From Adiantum capillus-veneris (taxonomy: Eukaryota; Streptophyta; Polypodiopsida; Polypodiales; Pteridaceae), in contig CM043958.1 in the NCBI GenBank assembly GCA_014529385.2, forward strand, positions 120,105,518-120,169,517: a DNA stretch of 64,000 nucleotides, read 5' to 3'. The translations under genes were made by a program, and so were the position numbers. Positions 1-12,300 of the stretch are shown piece after piece. The notes beneath the pieces were generated by a model. The model worked only from the letters and a program-made list of their open reading frames with translations. It had not been told where the DNA came from and ran no database searches. The number at the start of each line of letters is the position of its first letter. Positions within the stretch are counted from its first letter, which is position 1.

Positions 1-2
1 TA

Positions 3-1262
3 AGCCTTGTGGCTGCTCATGATCTAAATCTCGAGCAAATGGATGTAAATACGGCATTCCCTCACGGTGACTTAGAGGAGGAAATCTACATGCTTCAACC
101 AAAGGGGTATGAAGTAAAAGATAAGGAGAAAATGGTTTGCAGATTAAAGAAGAGCTTGTATGGTTTAAAGCAAGCATCAAGACAATGGTACTTGAAGTTT
201 GATCGATGGATGTTGGATCATGGATTCACAAGATGCAACTCGCATCACTGCGTCTACACGGAGAATTTGGGAGATGGGAAATTCATCATCCTAATGTTGT
301 ATGTTGATGACATGTTGATTGCAAGTGCTAACATGCAGGACATCAAAGACCTAAAAGAGGAGCTGTCCAAATCTTTTTCAATGAAAGATTTAGGTGGTGC
401 AAAGAGGATACTTGGTATGAAAATATCAAGGGACAGGAAGAAGAAGACAATAAAGCTATCTCAAGAAGATTACATCAAGAAGGTACTAGAAAGGTTTGCA
501 ATGCAAAATGCAAAACCAGTTTCTACACCTTTGGATGGTCGTTTTAAACTAACGAAGGATATGTGTCCAAAGACACAAGAGGAGATAGCCTATATGTCTA
601 AAGTTCCATATGCTGTAGCGGTAGGTTCTCTAATGTATGCTATGGTGTGGACAAGGCCAGACATTGCACATGCAGTGGGAGTTGTGAGTAGGTTCATGGA
701 CAACCCAGGTAAAGAGCATTGGCAAGCTGTGAAGTGGATACTTAGGTATCTAAAAGGGTCAACAACAAATGCTTTGTATTTTGGAGGAACTGATATTTTT
801 CTAGAAGGGTATGCTGATGCAGATATGGCAGGTGACAAAGATACTCGAAGGAGCACTACTGGCTATGTGTTCACGGTTGGAGGCACAACAGTAAGCTGGG
901 CTTCAAAGCTGCAGAAAGTGGTTTCACTTTCTACCACGGAAGCAGAGTATGTAGCAATGACGGAGGCAAGCAAAGAAATTCTGTGGCTTCACAGATTCTT
1001 AGAAGAGCTTCGATTCAAACAAGACAATTGTGTCTTGTATAGTGATAGCCAAAGCGCTATCCATGTTGCGAAGAACTCAGCCTTTCATTCAAGGACAAAG
1101 CACATTGAGGTGAGATATCACTTCATATGCACTCTTTTGGAAGAGGGACAACTAAAGCTAGGAAAGGTGCATACAAGTGAAAATCCTGCAGACATGTTTA
1201 CAAAGGTAGTCAACAAGGAGAAGTTGAGCTTTTGCTCATCTTCAATCGGCATTCAAGGATAA
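3..1262 (+). CDS. Ty1/copia Pol, C-terminal part (reverse transcriptase + RNase H), copy A
   Basis: An open frame enters from the left window edge (base 3) and ends at TAA 1260-1262, so this is the 3' part of a copia polyprotein. Visible landmarks in order are YGLKQASRQWY, the reverse transcriptase catalytic box YVDDMLIAS near residue 98, the conserved TRPDIAHAVG segment near 218, then RNase H with YADADMAG, STTEAEYVAM, DSQSAIHVAKN and the terminal HTSENPADMFTK. It copies element RNA into DNA in cytoplasmic particles. The frame has no stop or frameshift inside the window, unlike every other retroelement here, which suggests a young copy. The stop is followed by a purine-rich stretch and the 3' LTR. 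The displayed start is the window edge, not a real initiation codon. Confidence 0.93.
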   Translation, partial: SLVAAHDLNLEQMDVNTAFPHGDLEEEIYMLQPKGYEVKDKEKMVCRLKKSLYGLKQASRQWYLKFDRWMLDHGFTRCNSHHCVYTENLGDGKFIILMLYVDDMLIASANMQDIKDLKEELSKSFSMKDLGGAKRILGMKISRDRKKKTIKLSQEDYIKKVLERFAMQNAKPVSTPLDGRFKLTKDMCPKTQEEIAYMSKVPYAVAVGSLMYAMVWTRPDIAHAVGVVSRFMDNPGKEHWQAVKWILRYLKGSTTNALYFGGTDIFLEGYADADMAGDKDTRRSTTGYVFTVGGTTVSWASKLQKVVSLSTTEAEYVAMTEASKEILWLHRFLEELRFKQDNCVLYSDSQSAIHVAKNSAFHSRTKHIEVRYHFICTLLEEGQLKLGKVHTSENPADMFTKVVNKEKLSFCSSSIGIQG

Positions 1263-1539
1263 GAAGCCAGCATGGAAAGCAGTCACAGGTTTGGTTTGGA
1301 GATCAGTCTCCAAGTGGGAGATTGTTAAGTATGGAGCCTGATTTACCCTTGTAATTTTCTGTGGTAAAAGCCATCGTGCGTGAAGGAAAATCACTCACCG
1401 GAAACCAAAATTTTCACGGACAAGAATCAGGGGCAACTTTAAAGGCCTTGGGGGCGGAGGCCCCCGAGACTTTTTTCGCCGGAATATTCTTTTTCGCCGG
1501 AATATTATGGCCGGACGGCGACCGGAAAGTGGTCGGAAA

Positions 1540-1655
1540 ACAACCGGTCGGTTGGCCGGTGGCCGGTAGTCAATGGCCGATGGCCGGTGGTCGAAAGTCA
1601 ATGGCCGGTGGCTGGTGGTCGGAAGTCAATGGCCGGTGGCCGGTGGCCGAATTCA
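1540..1655 (+). repeat. GC-rich minisatellite inside the copia A LTR
   Basis: About four imperfect copies of a 25-30 bp unit built on GTCAATGGCCGGTGG, separated by CGGAAG/CGAAAG variants. Strongly GC-rich in an AT-rich neighbourhood and located upstream of the LTR TATA box, so it lies in the U3 promoter region. Copy B keeps only about one unit. Confidence 0.8.
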
Positions 1656-1779
1656 AAAGCGGACTTCTCTTCTCAAGGGCGGCCACACATGGGTGGATTG
1701 GAGGGTCCGATTTGGACTTATTCGCACAAGGGCGGCTACACATGGTTGTCTCTCATAAGAGAGGGCAGCCCTTTTGGCC

Positions 1780-1786
1780 TATAAAA
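1780..1786 (+). promoter_or_regulatory. TATA box of copia A LTR
   Basis: TATAAAA within CCTATAAAAGGAGG, in mid-LTR, at the place expected for the U3/R promoter. The matching LTR of copy B has lost this segment in a deletion of about 320 bp. Confidence 0.65.
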
Positions 1787-1986
1787 GGAGGCCATTTCTA
1801 CACACATTTCATAGTGTGAAGTTGATGCAACAAGGTGAGTGTGAGGTGGTGAGAGTGAAGCAAGGCGGGAGCTCCATTAAGGGTATAATCCCTTTGTAAA
1901 CTACTTCTTGTTTTGAAGTACTAAAGCCATTGAGTGGCTGCTTTCCCGTGGACGTAGCCCACATTGGGTGAACCACGTATATCGTG

Positions 1987-2021
<35 letters not shown>

Positions 2022-2105
2022 CTATAATCTCGTGTATATAAATCTGTCTCTCTCCATTAAGTAATCTACTCAATTATCTATTTAGCTACGTCTTATTTCT
2101 TAACA

Positions 2106-2703
2106 TTGTAGTTCTCTTTCAACGCTCTTGGGTGACATCGCTATAGAGGTGTTGTACTTTGCTTGTTTTCCAACAACGTTAATGAGCCTAATCTTTAGTT
2201 TGAGTGCTTAATCACTATTTTTTGATGTTTTGACCATAGGAGAGTGTTCCTAGACCATAGGACGACCTTTCTAAATAGTTTCATTGCAATTTTCAGGACC
2301 TTTTTCATGATGGATCATGATTTTGGTACCTTTTTGGATTGTAACCAGACTTGGTAGGATAGTGCCCCTAGATGTCTTAGACCTTCTCTTAAAGTTTTGT
2401 TAGTACATTTCAAATCCATTCGAGTGTCAAAATGGCATGATGATCTAGAGTGGTGCAAAAGGGTATATGCAAAATTTTCAATCATGGAGTGGTGGTTTGC
2501 TTGTTGAGTTGGTGTGTTTGCTTGTTAGGTTCACTTCTTGAGATTGACAACCTCAAAGAGTCTTTGTGCCCCATCCGAGTCACTTCCATGAGTATTGACA
2601 TTATGCTAGTGCCAGACAGCTATGCTACAGACGTTTGTCATGACGACCCACAAACAGAGACAATTGCACTCCGCACAATAGCCTCCTCCACTAAAGACTG
2701 ATC
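2106..2703. other. Intergenic sequence, nothing recognised
   Basis: AT-rich DNA after the copia LTR with short spurious frames only. No splice-consistent coding pattern, RNA gene or terminal repeat was seen. Confidence 0.5.
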
Positions 2704-3662
<959 letters not shown>

Positions 3663-3732
<70 letters not shown>

Positions 3733-3807
3733 TCTGATGCTCTGAGAGAGTGAGAGGGAGTCTACGTATGTGTATGCCTGTACATGCACACACACATACA
3801 TACATAC

Positions 3808-3871
<64 letters not shown>
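3663..3871. repeat. (GA)n microsatellites with CA/CATA interlude
   Basis: GA tracts at 3663-3730 and about 3811-3871 flank a stretch containing CACACACATACATACATA. They lie between the dispersed repeat and the LINE fragment. Confidence 0.95.
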
Positions 3872-3874
<3 letters not shown>

Positions 3875-3879
3875 GAGTC

Positions 3880-4740
3880 CAATACCCCACGTCTTCTTGA
3901 GTAACTGAAAAACTAGGTCACACCCCACAAGGGAGGAAATCAATAATATTTTTTATGGAACTTTTAAATTCAAACTGCACTTGCTCTTTGGTTTTCAATA
4001 CTTGCTAACAAGCACAAGTAATTAGCATTGTTCGGGACAACATTGTCAGTGACATGTTAACATGCTTATACCCAACTGAAGTAATTAAGGGATTTAGTTT
4101 ATCCCAAGATTCCACCAAGAACTCATTGGTCAATCCACAGACACCAGGAGTCTTGTCATTTGCTAATTTTTTACTTAAGAGCCCATTGTAGCTCTTTTTA
4201 ATCAAATTGTTGCTCAAGTCTTCTGGCATTTCTCTCCTCAACACATGGACCAACTACAGATAGCAAGAGCACAATAGCTTGCTCCCTTTTAAAAGATTTA
4301 TCCACTTACCTATTCAAAATACCGTCAAAGTACCCTTTATATTTTTCCATAATTGCCTCTAGTTGATCTACCACTCTACCATCATGTTTTACAATTTTGG
4401 ATGTACATTCCCTTGAGTACATTTATTTGAGTTTCCTAAAGAAGAATTTTGATGAACATTGCACATCTCTGAGTTTTGACTGTTTGCACAAAAACCGAGC
4501 CCTCCTTGCCATGTCAGAATCAAGTTTTTTGAGGGTTAATCTTGCTAGAGCTAGATTTGCCAGCTCTGAGTCTGTTTAATTGGATACATTAGTGGCAAAA
4601 ACGTATTTTATATATTTAGATGCATCTACTACATGTTCATATTTGTAGCTTGCTACCTGCTTACCAACCTCCCTGATGTATTGCTACATATTGGCACAAA
4701 AAAATGCCAAGCTTGCACATGATCTTTTCCTTTAAATAGA
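3880..4740 (-). pseudogene. LINE (L1-type) fragment, copy 1
   Basis: The minus strand encodes the stretch between endonuclease and reverse transcriptase of a plant L1-like LINE: NGLLSKKLANDKTPGVCGLT then NEFLVESWDKL, matching the conserved entry to the LINE reverse transcriptase (a KxPGxDGxxxEF pattern). Frames are interrupted. The whole block is paralogous, in the same orientation, to 36440-37300, where an upstream endonuclease domain is also preserved. Both copies stop near the same point next to a microsatellite. No catalytic reverse transcriptase box remains, so the copy is dead. Confidence 0.65.
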
Positions 4741-5078
4741 TCATTAACTTGGTCAATCAAGGTATGCACAAATACTACACCCACGGCTCGAAGTGGTTAA
4801 TTATAGAGAGTAGTGGAGTAAGTCTAACATATCAGAGTTGCCGAGGGCTAGCTCTTTTCGGACTTCTTATGGATCAATAATGGTAAAGCTGTAGGCAAGT
4901 CTAAAAAGACTCCATCACTAAGTTCAAAGCTCCGGAGGTGTGCAACATATCCCATTAGTGGGCTCAACAAAACCGATAATAGATCCCAATTCCACTTACC
5001 CTAATATAATTAACAACATCAACCATTTAGAGGCTACTTAAGGACCTCTCTTCTTAAGCAAGAAAAGAGAAACCAAAT
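4741..5078. other. Non-coding stretch left of a primer-binding site
   Basis: No usable frame. Because a tRNA-Met primer site on the minus strand borders it at 5079-5090, it would be the 5' untranslated leader of a minus-strand LTR retrotransposon whose body is otherwise missing. Confidence 0.4.
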
Positions 5079-5090
5079 GCTCTGATACCA
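5079..5090 (-). other. Primer-binding site for tRNA-iMet
   Basis: On the minus strand the sequence is TGGTATCAGAGC, the standard plant LTR-retrotransposon primer-binding site complementary to initiator tRNA-Met. It is separated by one base from an LTR-like end (...CCATTACA) at 5092, so the adjacent DNA at 5092 and rightwards is read as a 5' LTR on the minus strand. Confidence 0.7.
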
Positions 5091-5091
5091 A

Positions 5092-7537
5092 TGTAATGGA
5101 ATTGGCCTATTTAACTTGAGATTAGCGGAAATTAATGAGAGTACTTTTGAGAAATTACTTTGTGAGCATAGCAAGTGAACATAATTGAAGATAGCAACAT
5201 AATCAAAGCAATTAGTTAACTTGGCATGAACAATACTTTTGCAAGAGAGAGAATTTAGAGAACATGACAATAGTTGAGGACCGAATTCATATGGAGCCGG
5301 TCCCCCCTCCAATAGGCATTTGTATTATGATTTCTCCCATTAAGAGAGACTTGGTACAATACAATTTTTGTGTTCCTTGTGACCTAGGTGATGCAATGAA
5401 CATGGAAAGCTTCATGCATCACAAGCATAACATAAACTTTGAAGAAAGCTTTAACTATCCCAAGCCTCATTCCCAAGTCTCATTCCCAAGACCTCAAACA
5501 CCTTTGAAGGTGGAGAGAGCTAGCAGGGAATGAGGATAGGGAAGAGGAAGAAGAAACATTTCATAGGAGAAAGAATTAGTTCCTCACTTATCATCACTCT
5601 TCTTGCTAGCATACATAATAACATAGTAATGAAGATGGAGAAGATGGCAAGCTTAAGCATTGAAGCATGGATCTTGGTTGGATTTGCACTCCATAGCCAA
5701 GGGTGTTGGTGTAGGCTCTCAACCTCTACTTGCTTGGAGAAGGAGAGGAAGCTCTTGCACTTTGCACAATCCACAAAGAGAGTGTATGTGAGTGTGTGTG
5801 GGAGAGTATACCCCTCAAGAAACCCCCTAGCTTGCTTTGGTCCCCCCCCCCCCTCCTCGTAGCTCATGCTTGAAGCTCATTGGACCCCTCTAGGCCTAGC
5901 CAATCACAAGCAGGAGGTATTACAAGTAACAAGGGTAGCCTTGGGACAAGTGTCTCCATTTCCCCTTTGATAGAGAGGACTTGATAAATGCAAAGACAAT
6001 TGATTAAATTTTCTAAATTATCATTGGACCCCTTTGGTAGCCAACCAATAGGCTTCATGCACACCACGAGGGAAACATGAGGAGGAACTTGACAAGTGTC
6101 CCTTTTTCTTTCTTTGTACCAAGCATGCCTTGTGTGAGTGTGTGGGTGTTCTCTCTCATCCCCCCTCTTGTAGGGCTTGCCCCCTCCTTCTAGGGAGTGG
6201 ATTTGACTTTTTGACACCTCAAGCCCCTCATGCTTAGGCCCAGTTCCCACCACAAGCTTTGGCCCTTAAGCACTTTAAGCTTGGGTGGGTTCTCACCTCA
6301 AGTATAGCCCTAGCATCTGAAGCATGACAAGCACCTCAAGCATCTCAATCATTTGTACACAAGGGGAAAGAGGGACACATGTCAACTCCCTAGGCCAGAT
6401 GCCCACAAGGTGTACTCAAATCCTATTGGATGGCCATCGAGGTGGATCAGTGAGAATTAGGCTAGAGTAAATCTAGTTTGATTAATTTTAAAAAACTTAA
6501 TAAAAGAACCAATAGGAATTAAGCTCTCTACAAGACTATTGGACAGTCTCCCAAGGGGTCCAATGAGCATTCAACAGCCCAATGGCTTGCCTGATTCCTA
6601 TTGGCTAGGAGGCAAAGGGGTCCAATGAGAGTTTAGTTGAATTAATTAATTACCTAAAGCTCTCACAAAAGGGGAAAGGGGGACACATGTCAGAATACTA
6701 TCACTTATGCTCCTGAAATCCTATTGGCTAAGCATGGGGAGGTCCAATGAGGTGCTAGGAAGAGCAAATAGCAAGAGGGGTCGACCAAGAGAGAGAGGGG
6801 GCTGATTTTTCAAAGGGAATTGTCCACACACACACTCACACAAGCTCATGTGTAGAGTAAGAAGACTTTATCTCTCTTCTCAAGCTTTAATGGAAAGCTT
6901 ATCACCTACTCCAAGCTTGTGAGAAGGGAGGCCTACACCAACAAATCTTGGCTTTGTGATGCAAATCCAACCAAGAGCCAAGCTTCATTGCATGCTCATC
7001 TCCTCTACCATGCTAATTACTAAGCTAAGCTATGCGAATATGAGTGATTATGTGAGGAGAGGTACATCTTTCTCGTAAGTCTACTCCTTCTTCCTCTCAA
7101 TCTACTCTCATACCCTGCTAGCTCTCACCATCTTCGAAGTTGTGTGAGGTCTTGGATCTGAGACTGTGAGGGAATTGATGTTGTGTTTGATAAGTGTTTT
7201 GCTTAGTGCTTGAAGTTTCCATCCTCATTGCACTAGCTAGTATTGAAGGAACACAAAGAATTGTATTGTAAAATGTCTCTCTTGATGGGAGAAACCATAA
7301 TACAAAGCCTTTTGGAGGGGGACCGGCTCCATGCAAATATGGTCCTCAATTGTTGTCAATTGCTTAATTTCTCTCTCTTTTTAAGTATTGTTCATGCTAT
7401 CTAACTAGGTGTTATGCTTTTTGTTGCTCTCTCCACCCAAGCACTCTTGTTATTCTCATTAGGAATCTATTCTAATGAAATGCTCGCTATGTTCATGCTA
7501 TTTTCCGCTACACACAAGTTACTAGGCCATTAAATGT
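5092..7537. repeat. 2.4-kb imperfect inverted repeat (head-to-head LTR-like arms)
   Basis: The left arm (5092 to about 6250) and right arm (about 6380 to 7537) are reverse complements of each other with divergence and indels. Matching landmarks are TGAGGACC..AT.CATATGGAGCC.G near 5275 against its complement near 7330; GGTTGGATTTGCA near 5678 against 6965; the GCTAGCAGGG block near 5519 against 7118; and GCTCATTGGACC near 5874 against 6750. The centre, about 6250-6300, has its own short palindrome (CCCACC...AAGCTT...GGTGGG). The inner part holds several repeats of CTATTGGCT...GGGGTCCAATGAG. The left edge abuts a tRNA-Met primer site, so the arms look like two LTRs in opposite orientation, though a foldback DNA element is possible. 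No protein-coding frame is credible. Confidence 0.7.
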
Positions 7538-7659
7538 TAAAGCAAAGCCAGGTAAGAGTATTAATGTGAAAGTATTTGCATATGTAGAAGAAAAAGACAA
7601 GCATAAAAACAATAAAAAAAGAAAAGATATTTTGCATAAGAAATGTAGTGCTGGGAGAA

Positions 7660-8135
7660 GACCAAGTTGAAGCTCTTCATCACACATAACTATGTAACTC
7701 AATGGCAAGGACAACAATTCAAGGATTGTCTACTTTGGTTTCTGGATGATGTTGCTGTCTCAGTTGTTGATTTTGCCAAGAATTATGTCTTCAAGGAGAA
7801 AAATGATATTCAATCGATGCATTGGTACTCTAGCCGGGTAACCATTTTTGTACACATAACGTACTACTGCAAGGCAGGGGAGGTAGTGAAAACAATCCAC
7901 TTATTCATATCAAATGACAAGATGCATGACACATTGTTTGTGCAACATTGCTTCATGCTACACCATGACTAGTTACAACAAGAGGGTGTCATTCCTACGC
8001 AACATTGGGTGTGGCCTTGCATTTCAAGGGAGCCATGCCTTTCTATTTTGTTGCAAGATATGGTGGACTCATAGGTATTGGAATGAGCTAGTTCTTCTTT
8101 GGATTAGGAAAATCTTATGTCATAATCAATATGAC
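7660..8135 (+). pseudogene. Transposase-like fragment, broken, uncharacterised plant family
   Basis: Frame 7667-7969 reads HNYVTQWQGQQFKDCLLWF, VVDFAKNYVFKEKNDIQSMH then W, HITYYCKAGEV and ISNDKMHDTLFVQHC; after a stop the homologous reading continues in another frame as HFKGAMPFYFVARYGGLIG up to about 8130. From memory this pattern (VVDFAENY ... QSMHWxSxQVT ... ISDD..HDT.FVQHC ... SDG...FK) occurs in hypothetical proteins from plants that look like RNase H-fold transposases, but I cannot name the family with certainty. At least one stop and one frameshift break it, and it is cut by gypsy element C at about 8140. Confidence 0.45.
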
Positions 8136-8139
8136 CCAA

Positions 8140-9900
8140 TGAAAGGATCAACCCCATTCAAATACTTGCCAGGCAAACACATCCTTATATTCCTTGAGCG
8201 TATGAATTAGTAATTCCTCTTTGTTGAGAGATAAATCAGTAGCAATATACACAATTTTAGGCTCTTCTCTTGGTTCTACTAGATCTATTATTTTAGCATC
8301 CTCAGGTGGATCTCATAAGATTTTCTTGGCTCATATGTTTCCCTTATTGGTTGTTCAATGATGATTTTGCGATCTTGAATAATGTACTTCTTGTAACGAG
8401 AGGGAACAATTATTCATTCCTTTCCTGGCTCTTCCTCGTTTTCATTTTTAATCTCCATTTTTGTTGTCCAAACCTCTTTCAATGTCCATTTTAGTTCACT
8501 ATACTTCTATTTTTGCTCAACCTTTGTCCATTTAGGTTCGCTGCAACGTCCACTATCTTTGATGCACCTTTGGGAGGTTTTGTTGTTTATATTTTTTTTT
8601 ATAAATTTCAATCTGTTTGGTTGAGAAGGTTTTGTTGGATTTTCAGTTGGTTTGTCTTTTATGCAATCAAGGGCTCCCACTAATCTCAAGTAAGATTGTT
8701 TCCTTTAATGTATGGCATTGGATTGTTTCTCAACCCCTTTTTTGTGCACATATGTTAATGTAACATTGTTGTCTTTTGGGTTTTTGATTTGGAAAATAAA
8801 ATAACTATTCAAATTTTGTTTCCAGATCACTCTCATGGTCGTCTGATTTTTCATCATCTACACTAAGCTCTAAGTATCCCTGAGTATCAAGGGTGTCATA
8901 GTAACATTCATCACTTGATTTCCTATCTTGCTTCAATTCACATGGTACGATCTCTAATAGAAATCTCATCTTGATACGCAAACACTGCACTTCAATCTCC
9001 AAATCTTGTTTCACTTCAGTTGTTTCTCGATGATTTCAATTTGGATTCACTCTGACTATGCAAAAAGGATCTATGTCCAAGCCATTTTCATCACAAAATT
9101 AGTAGGTGTGATCTCATTGACACACACATCTAAGGTGGTCAAAATATCAGTCCACTCCAAGGGTTCCATTTTTCTTTCAGGAAAAGGCCCAGGCACATAG
9201 TCAGTATCTTTAAAAGGTCTTGCTTTCTTGAATTTATCCTTGACAAAAGGTCTTGCTTGCTTGAATTTATCCTTGACAAAAATGTCATATTTTGAAGCTC
9301 CACACATCCACATGTGAGCTTTAGAGTTCAACCATGCAAGTAATTTAGACTCTATAATCCTCCACGGGTGTTCTTCGTACATATATGTAGATGTGGTCAC
9401 TTAGGTTGATGCAGGTAATGGTCTCCATATGGCCGTGCAAGTAGATGTAGTCATAGCCCCACTCGTGAACCATCTTTAACTAGAGCATAAACGGCCTTCC
9501 TAGAATAACATCATAGTTATTATCAGTGCCAGAATCTACTATAGCAAACGTATGTTTATACTCAATTTCACAAGAAGTCATCACCACTTGTTCTAAAATA
9601 CCAGTAGGTTTTGTAATATAGCCATCATCTATAGCTGCAGTTTCATCGGAGTTCTTCTAAGGGTAGGTTTTCCCCATTTCTCCCAAATCAATTAGTAGTA
9701 ATGGAAAATCCTGCTCCACTATCCAGGATTGCAATGGTTTCTACTCCTTGATGCTCTATGGGTAGTGTGTCGTTCCCTTCTTTGCCTTCACAGTAATCAC
9801 CAACCTTGTTTATGGGAATTGGCTTTGCATTCTTTTTGGGTTGGTTCCACTCCTTCATTTCAAGGTTCAAAGTTTCAATGGGTTTCTGATTCCCATTTTC
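8140..9900 (-). pseudogene. Ty3/gypsy element C, pol part (protease to RT entry), decayed
   Basis: Minus-strand fragments follow the same order as gypsy D (51.5-57.2 kb) and are recognisably homologous: the protease with AILDSGAGFS near 9700 and the conserved NQPKKNAKPIPINKVGDYCE preceding it; the DYVPGPFPERKMEPLEW block at 9170-9270; and the region matching the D sequence just upstream of its reverse transcriptase at 8150-8330. Stops and frameshifts occur throughout. The reverse transcriptase, RNase H and integrase are absent because the element ends at about 8140 against the transposase fragment. A 33-bp in-frame tandem duplication at 9212-9277 repeats the KDKFK.ARPF segment. Confidence 0.75.
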
Positions 9901-12177
9901 TTAAGACATTGTCCAACATATTTCCACATATGTGGTCTGAGTTTTAGCAGTTCGGCCACAATTAACGTGCATCTCACCGATGTTGACATGAGTTATTGCA
10001 ACCCCTGAGAATATATGATTGGTCTAATGGTTTCTCATTGTGATGGTAATACTATAACATCAGAATTTTCTTCATAAGGACCCAAATAAGAAGGAATCTC
10101 CCTAAAGATTTCCTCTTGACTATCCTCCAATTTCTCTATGCCTTGGTCGCTGTACACATGGACTGCATGTCGATGTCAACCATGCCTTTGTCAAGGTCAA
10201 ATTCAGCAATGGGTGTTGTCCTCTCGTCCAAATTCTTATCTCTCACCTTCTTGGCCATCTTCTAAGGTTCTTCCGGCCAATTGTCTCTGACCTTTGGCAC
10301 ATCAGGTGGTATCTAGTAAGCAGAGTTATCCGTAGTGTTTTCTGCCACTTGATTTATCAAGTCTTTCTGACATGTGTCTGCTTGTTCTTCCCCTGGAATT
10401 TTCTTCAACTCCTTTCCCATTGATCATTCATCATTTTTTTCATTGGTCTGCACTTATTGCTAAAATTTTGTGATTTTGTTTCCTTTCACTCTTTTCTTTC
10501 ACTTCATTGGGGTCCTTAGGGTGTACAGATGGTTGCAAAATTATCCCTCTTGAACAGGCATAGCCAGTGGGGGCTCTATAAGGGTTTGAGCAGTCTCAAT
10601 CAACTTTTTGCACATCTATAGCCAAGTCTTCTTCCATTTTTTATTAGGATAATCCAACCATCTATGTTCCATTGTCTGGTGACTATCCAATCTAGCTTCG
10701 TATGTTTTCAAAATTTCTTCCAATGGCTCAAATATTTTATTGACTAGCATTGAACCTCCAAAACTAACTTTTTTTGGCATGGTTTCATTTGGGTTTCGTT
10801 CAGTCTCTCCTATTTCTTCTAGTACAACACTAGACCTTGGGTTTTCTAGTTGTTGTGATTGCTCTCGAGTTTGGGATAGCTCACCGTAACAACCTTAAAC
10901 TTCTTATGGTACTAGGCTCTCACTCTATCTCATGTGGCTTTTCTAACTGAATTTTCACTAATAGATTTTTGAGAGAGTCGCTACCTTCTTTTTTCTTGTT
11001 GTTTTCTATTTTGCATGTGCTCTTGTCATCGTCTTTCAATGGTATTTTGGTCTTTGAATCGGATCCACTTGAAGAGGGTAAAACCTCCACAATGTTCATC
11101 ATCACTTTTCCTCCTTTGTCTGGGTTTTGCAAACAATCTATGTACAGGTGTTTAATCCCGCACTTTCCACAATATCCTACATCACTCTTCTTCCCATGAG
11201 GGATGCTGACTATAGCATTCTATTTTTCCTCAAGACAGTCTCTAGCCAAATGGTCTCCATCGCACCTAAAACAAGGTCCCAAAAGTCTTTATTGTTTTGG
11301 TTGCTAAACATATGGTCTTTGGGGATATGATTTCAATCTAGATTCACCTTGATTAGCTATGAACATCAATGTTCCTTGGCTTAGGATAAACCCTGCACTC
11401 TGATTGAGGTTGCTCATCATTGACTCTAAAACTCTAGAGGATGAAACATCACTTTCTTGATCACAGGATTCCATGACCTTGGATGGATAATGATCATTCA
11501 GAAGATAACGTCTATGGTGTTCTTCTTTGTGATACATCTATACATGTACTAGCGCACTCTCTACTAGGTATTGATCTGGATACACATACCTCACTGTTGC
11601 ATGATCTTCTCCAAGTAGTGGTGGTTGATGGCCTAACACTGGTCTTGGCCTTTCTACCCATGGTTGTGGGTTTATTGGTCTTGAGGCATATCTGGATGGT
11701 GTTGGTACTGGTGTATTTGGTTGATACTGAGGGTTTGTTGGCACGTTCTATTGGTATTGAGGGTTAAGTTGATAAGGCCTTTCCCTAACTTTCCCACGAC
11801 TGTAGTAGCATTCTTTAGTGGCATGGTTTGTCCATTTATTTTCAATGGCACACCACTTTTTCTTAGAATATGGCTGCGGTAGCATAGTGCATTGTTATGT
11901 CGGATGATCTACTCCACATGTTAATCATACCTCAATGGTGGTACTCTCTGATTTTGGATTCCCAACTTTTGTCCCATTCTCTTCACAAGTTTCTCTACAA
12001 TCTCTTCAGTGTTCGTGGGTGTTTGTTGTTATGATGGTGTTTTTGTTTTGCTTGGTCAATTGGCTACAGATCAAGAATCTGTTGAATTTGTATCTTCATC
12101 TCGCGACACTTCTCCATAAATTTGGCAATTGTCCACTAAATAAATGGCTTATTTTGTGACCTTATCCTATGTCATGC
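9901..12177 (-). pseudogene. Ty3/gypsy element C, gag part (left of CACTA insertion)
   Basis: The minus strand carries broken Gag-like pieces parallel to those of gypsy D: a Cys/His knuckle near 11130-11300 (KCGIKHLY), a Met/Asn-rich region at 11304-11537, and a Pro-rich YQPNTPVPTPSRYASRP region at 11538-11744. The frame is interrupted many times. At 12177 the sequence stops at the terminus of the CACTA element and resumes at 20485, so this is the 3' portion of a gag gene split by insertion. Confidence 0.7.
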
Positions 12178-12300
12178 CACTACAAGAGGTACTTCACATT
12201 AGCGATGCTTAAAAGTGAAAATCCACGGTGTCACTATGGGCGTCGCTATTTTTTTTGTTACATAGCGAAGCTCATAGCAATGCTCATAATGACGCCGACA
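12178..12300. repeat. CACTA left terminus and subterminal repeats
   Basis: CACTACAAGA terminus followed by TTAGCGATG, GGCGTCGCTA, CATAGCGAAG and TGACGCCGAC: short variants of GCGTCGCTA in both orientations, the type of site bound by the element's own DNA-binding protein in the En/Spm family. Confidence 0.65.

Larger units (their letters stand above)
1323..2105 (+). mobile_element. 3' LTR of copia copy A (783 bp)
   Basis: Starts TGTTAAGTATGG directly after the purine-rich GTGGGAGAT tract and ends CTTATTTCTTAACA, giving the TG...CA ends of an LTR. The same sequence in reverse orientation occurs at 41648-42110 as the 3' LTR of copia copy B, which fixes both boundaries. It holds a GC-rich minisatellite, a TATA box and a short CT microsatellite at about 1989-2018. 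Confidence 0.88.

Noticed and set aside
5520-5867. Pair of overlapping frames of 110-115 residues on opposite strands
   Set aside because: They lie in the LTR-like inverted repeat, end in a poly-C run and are not conserved in the other arm.
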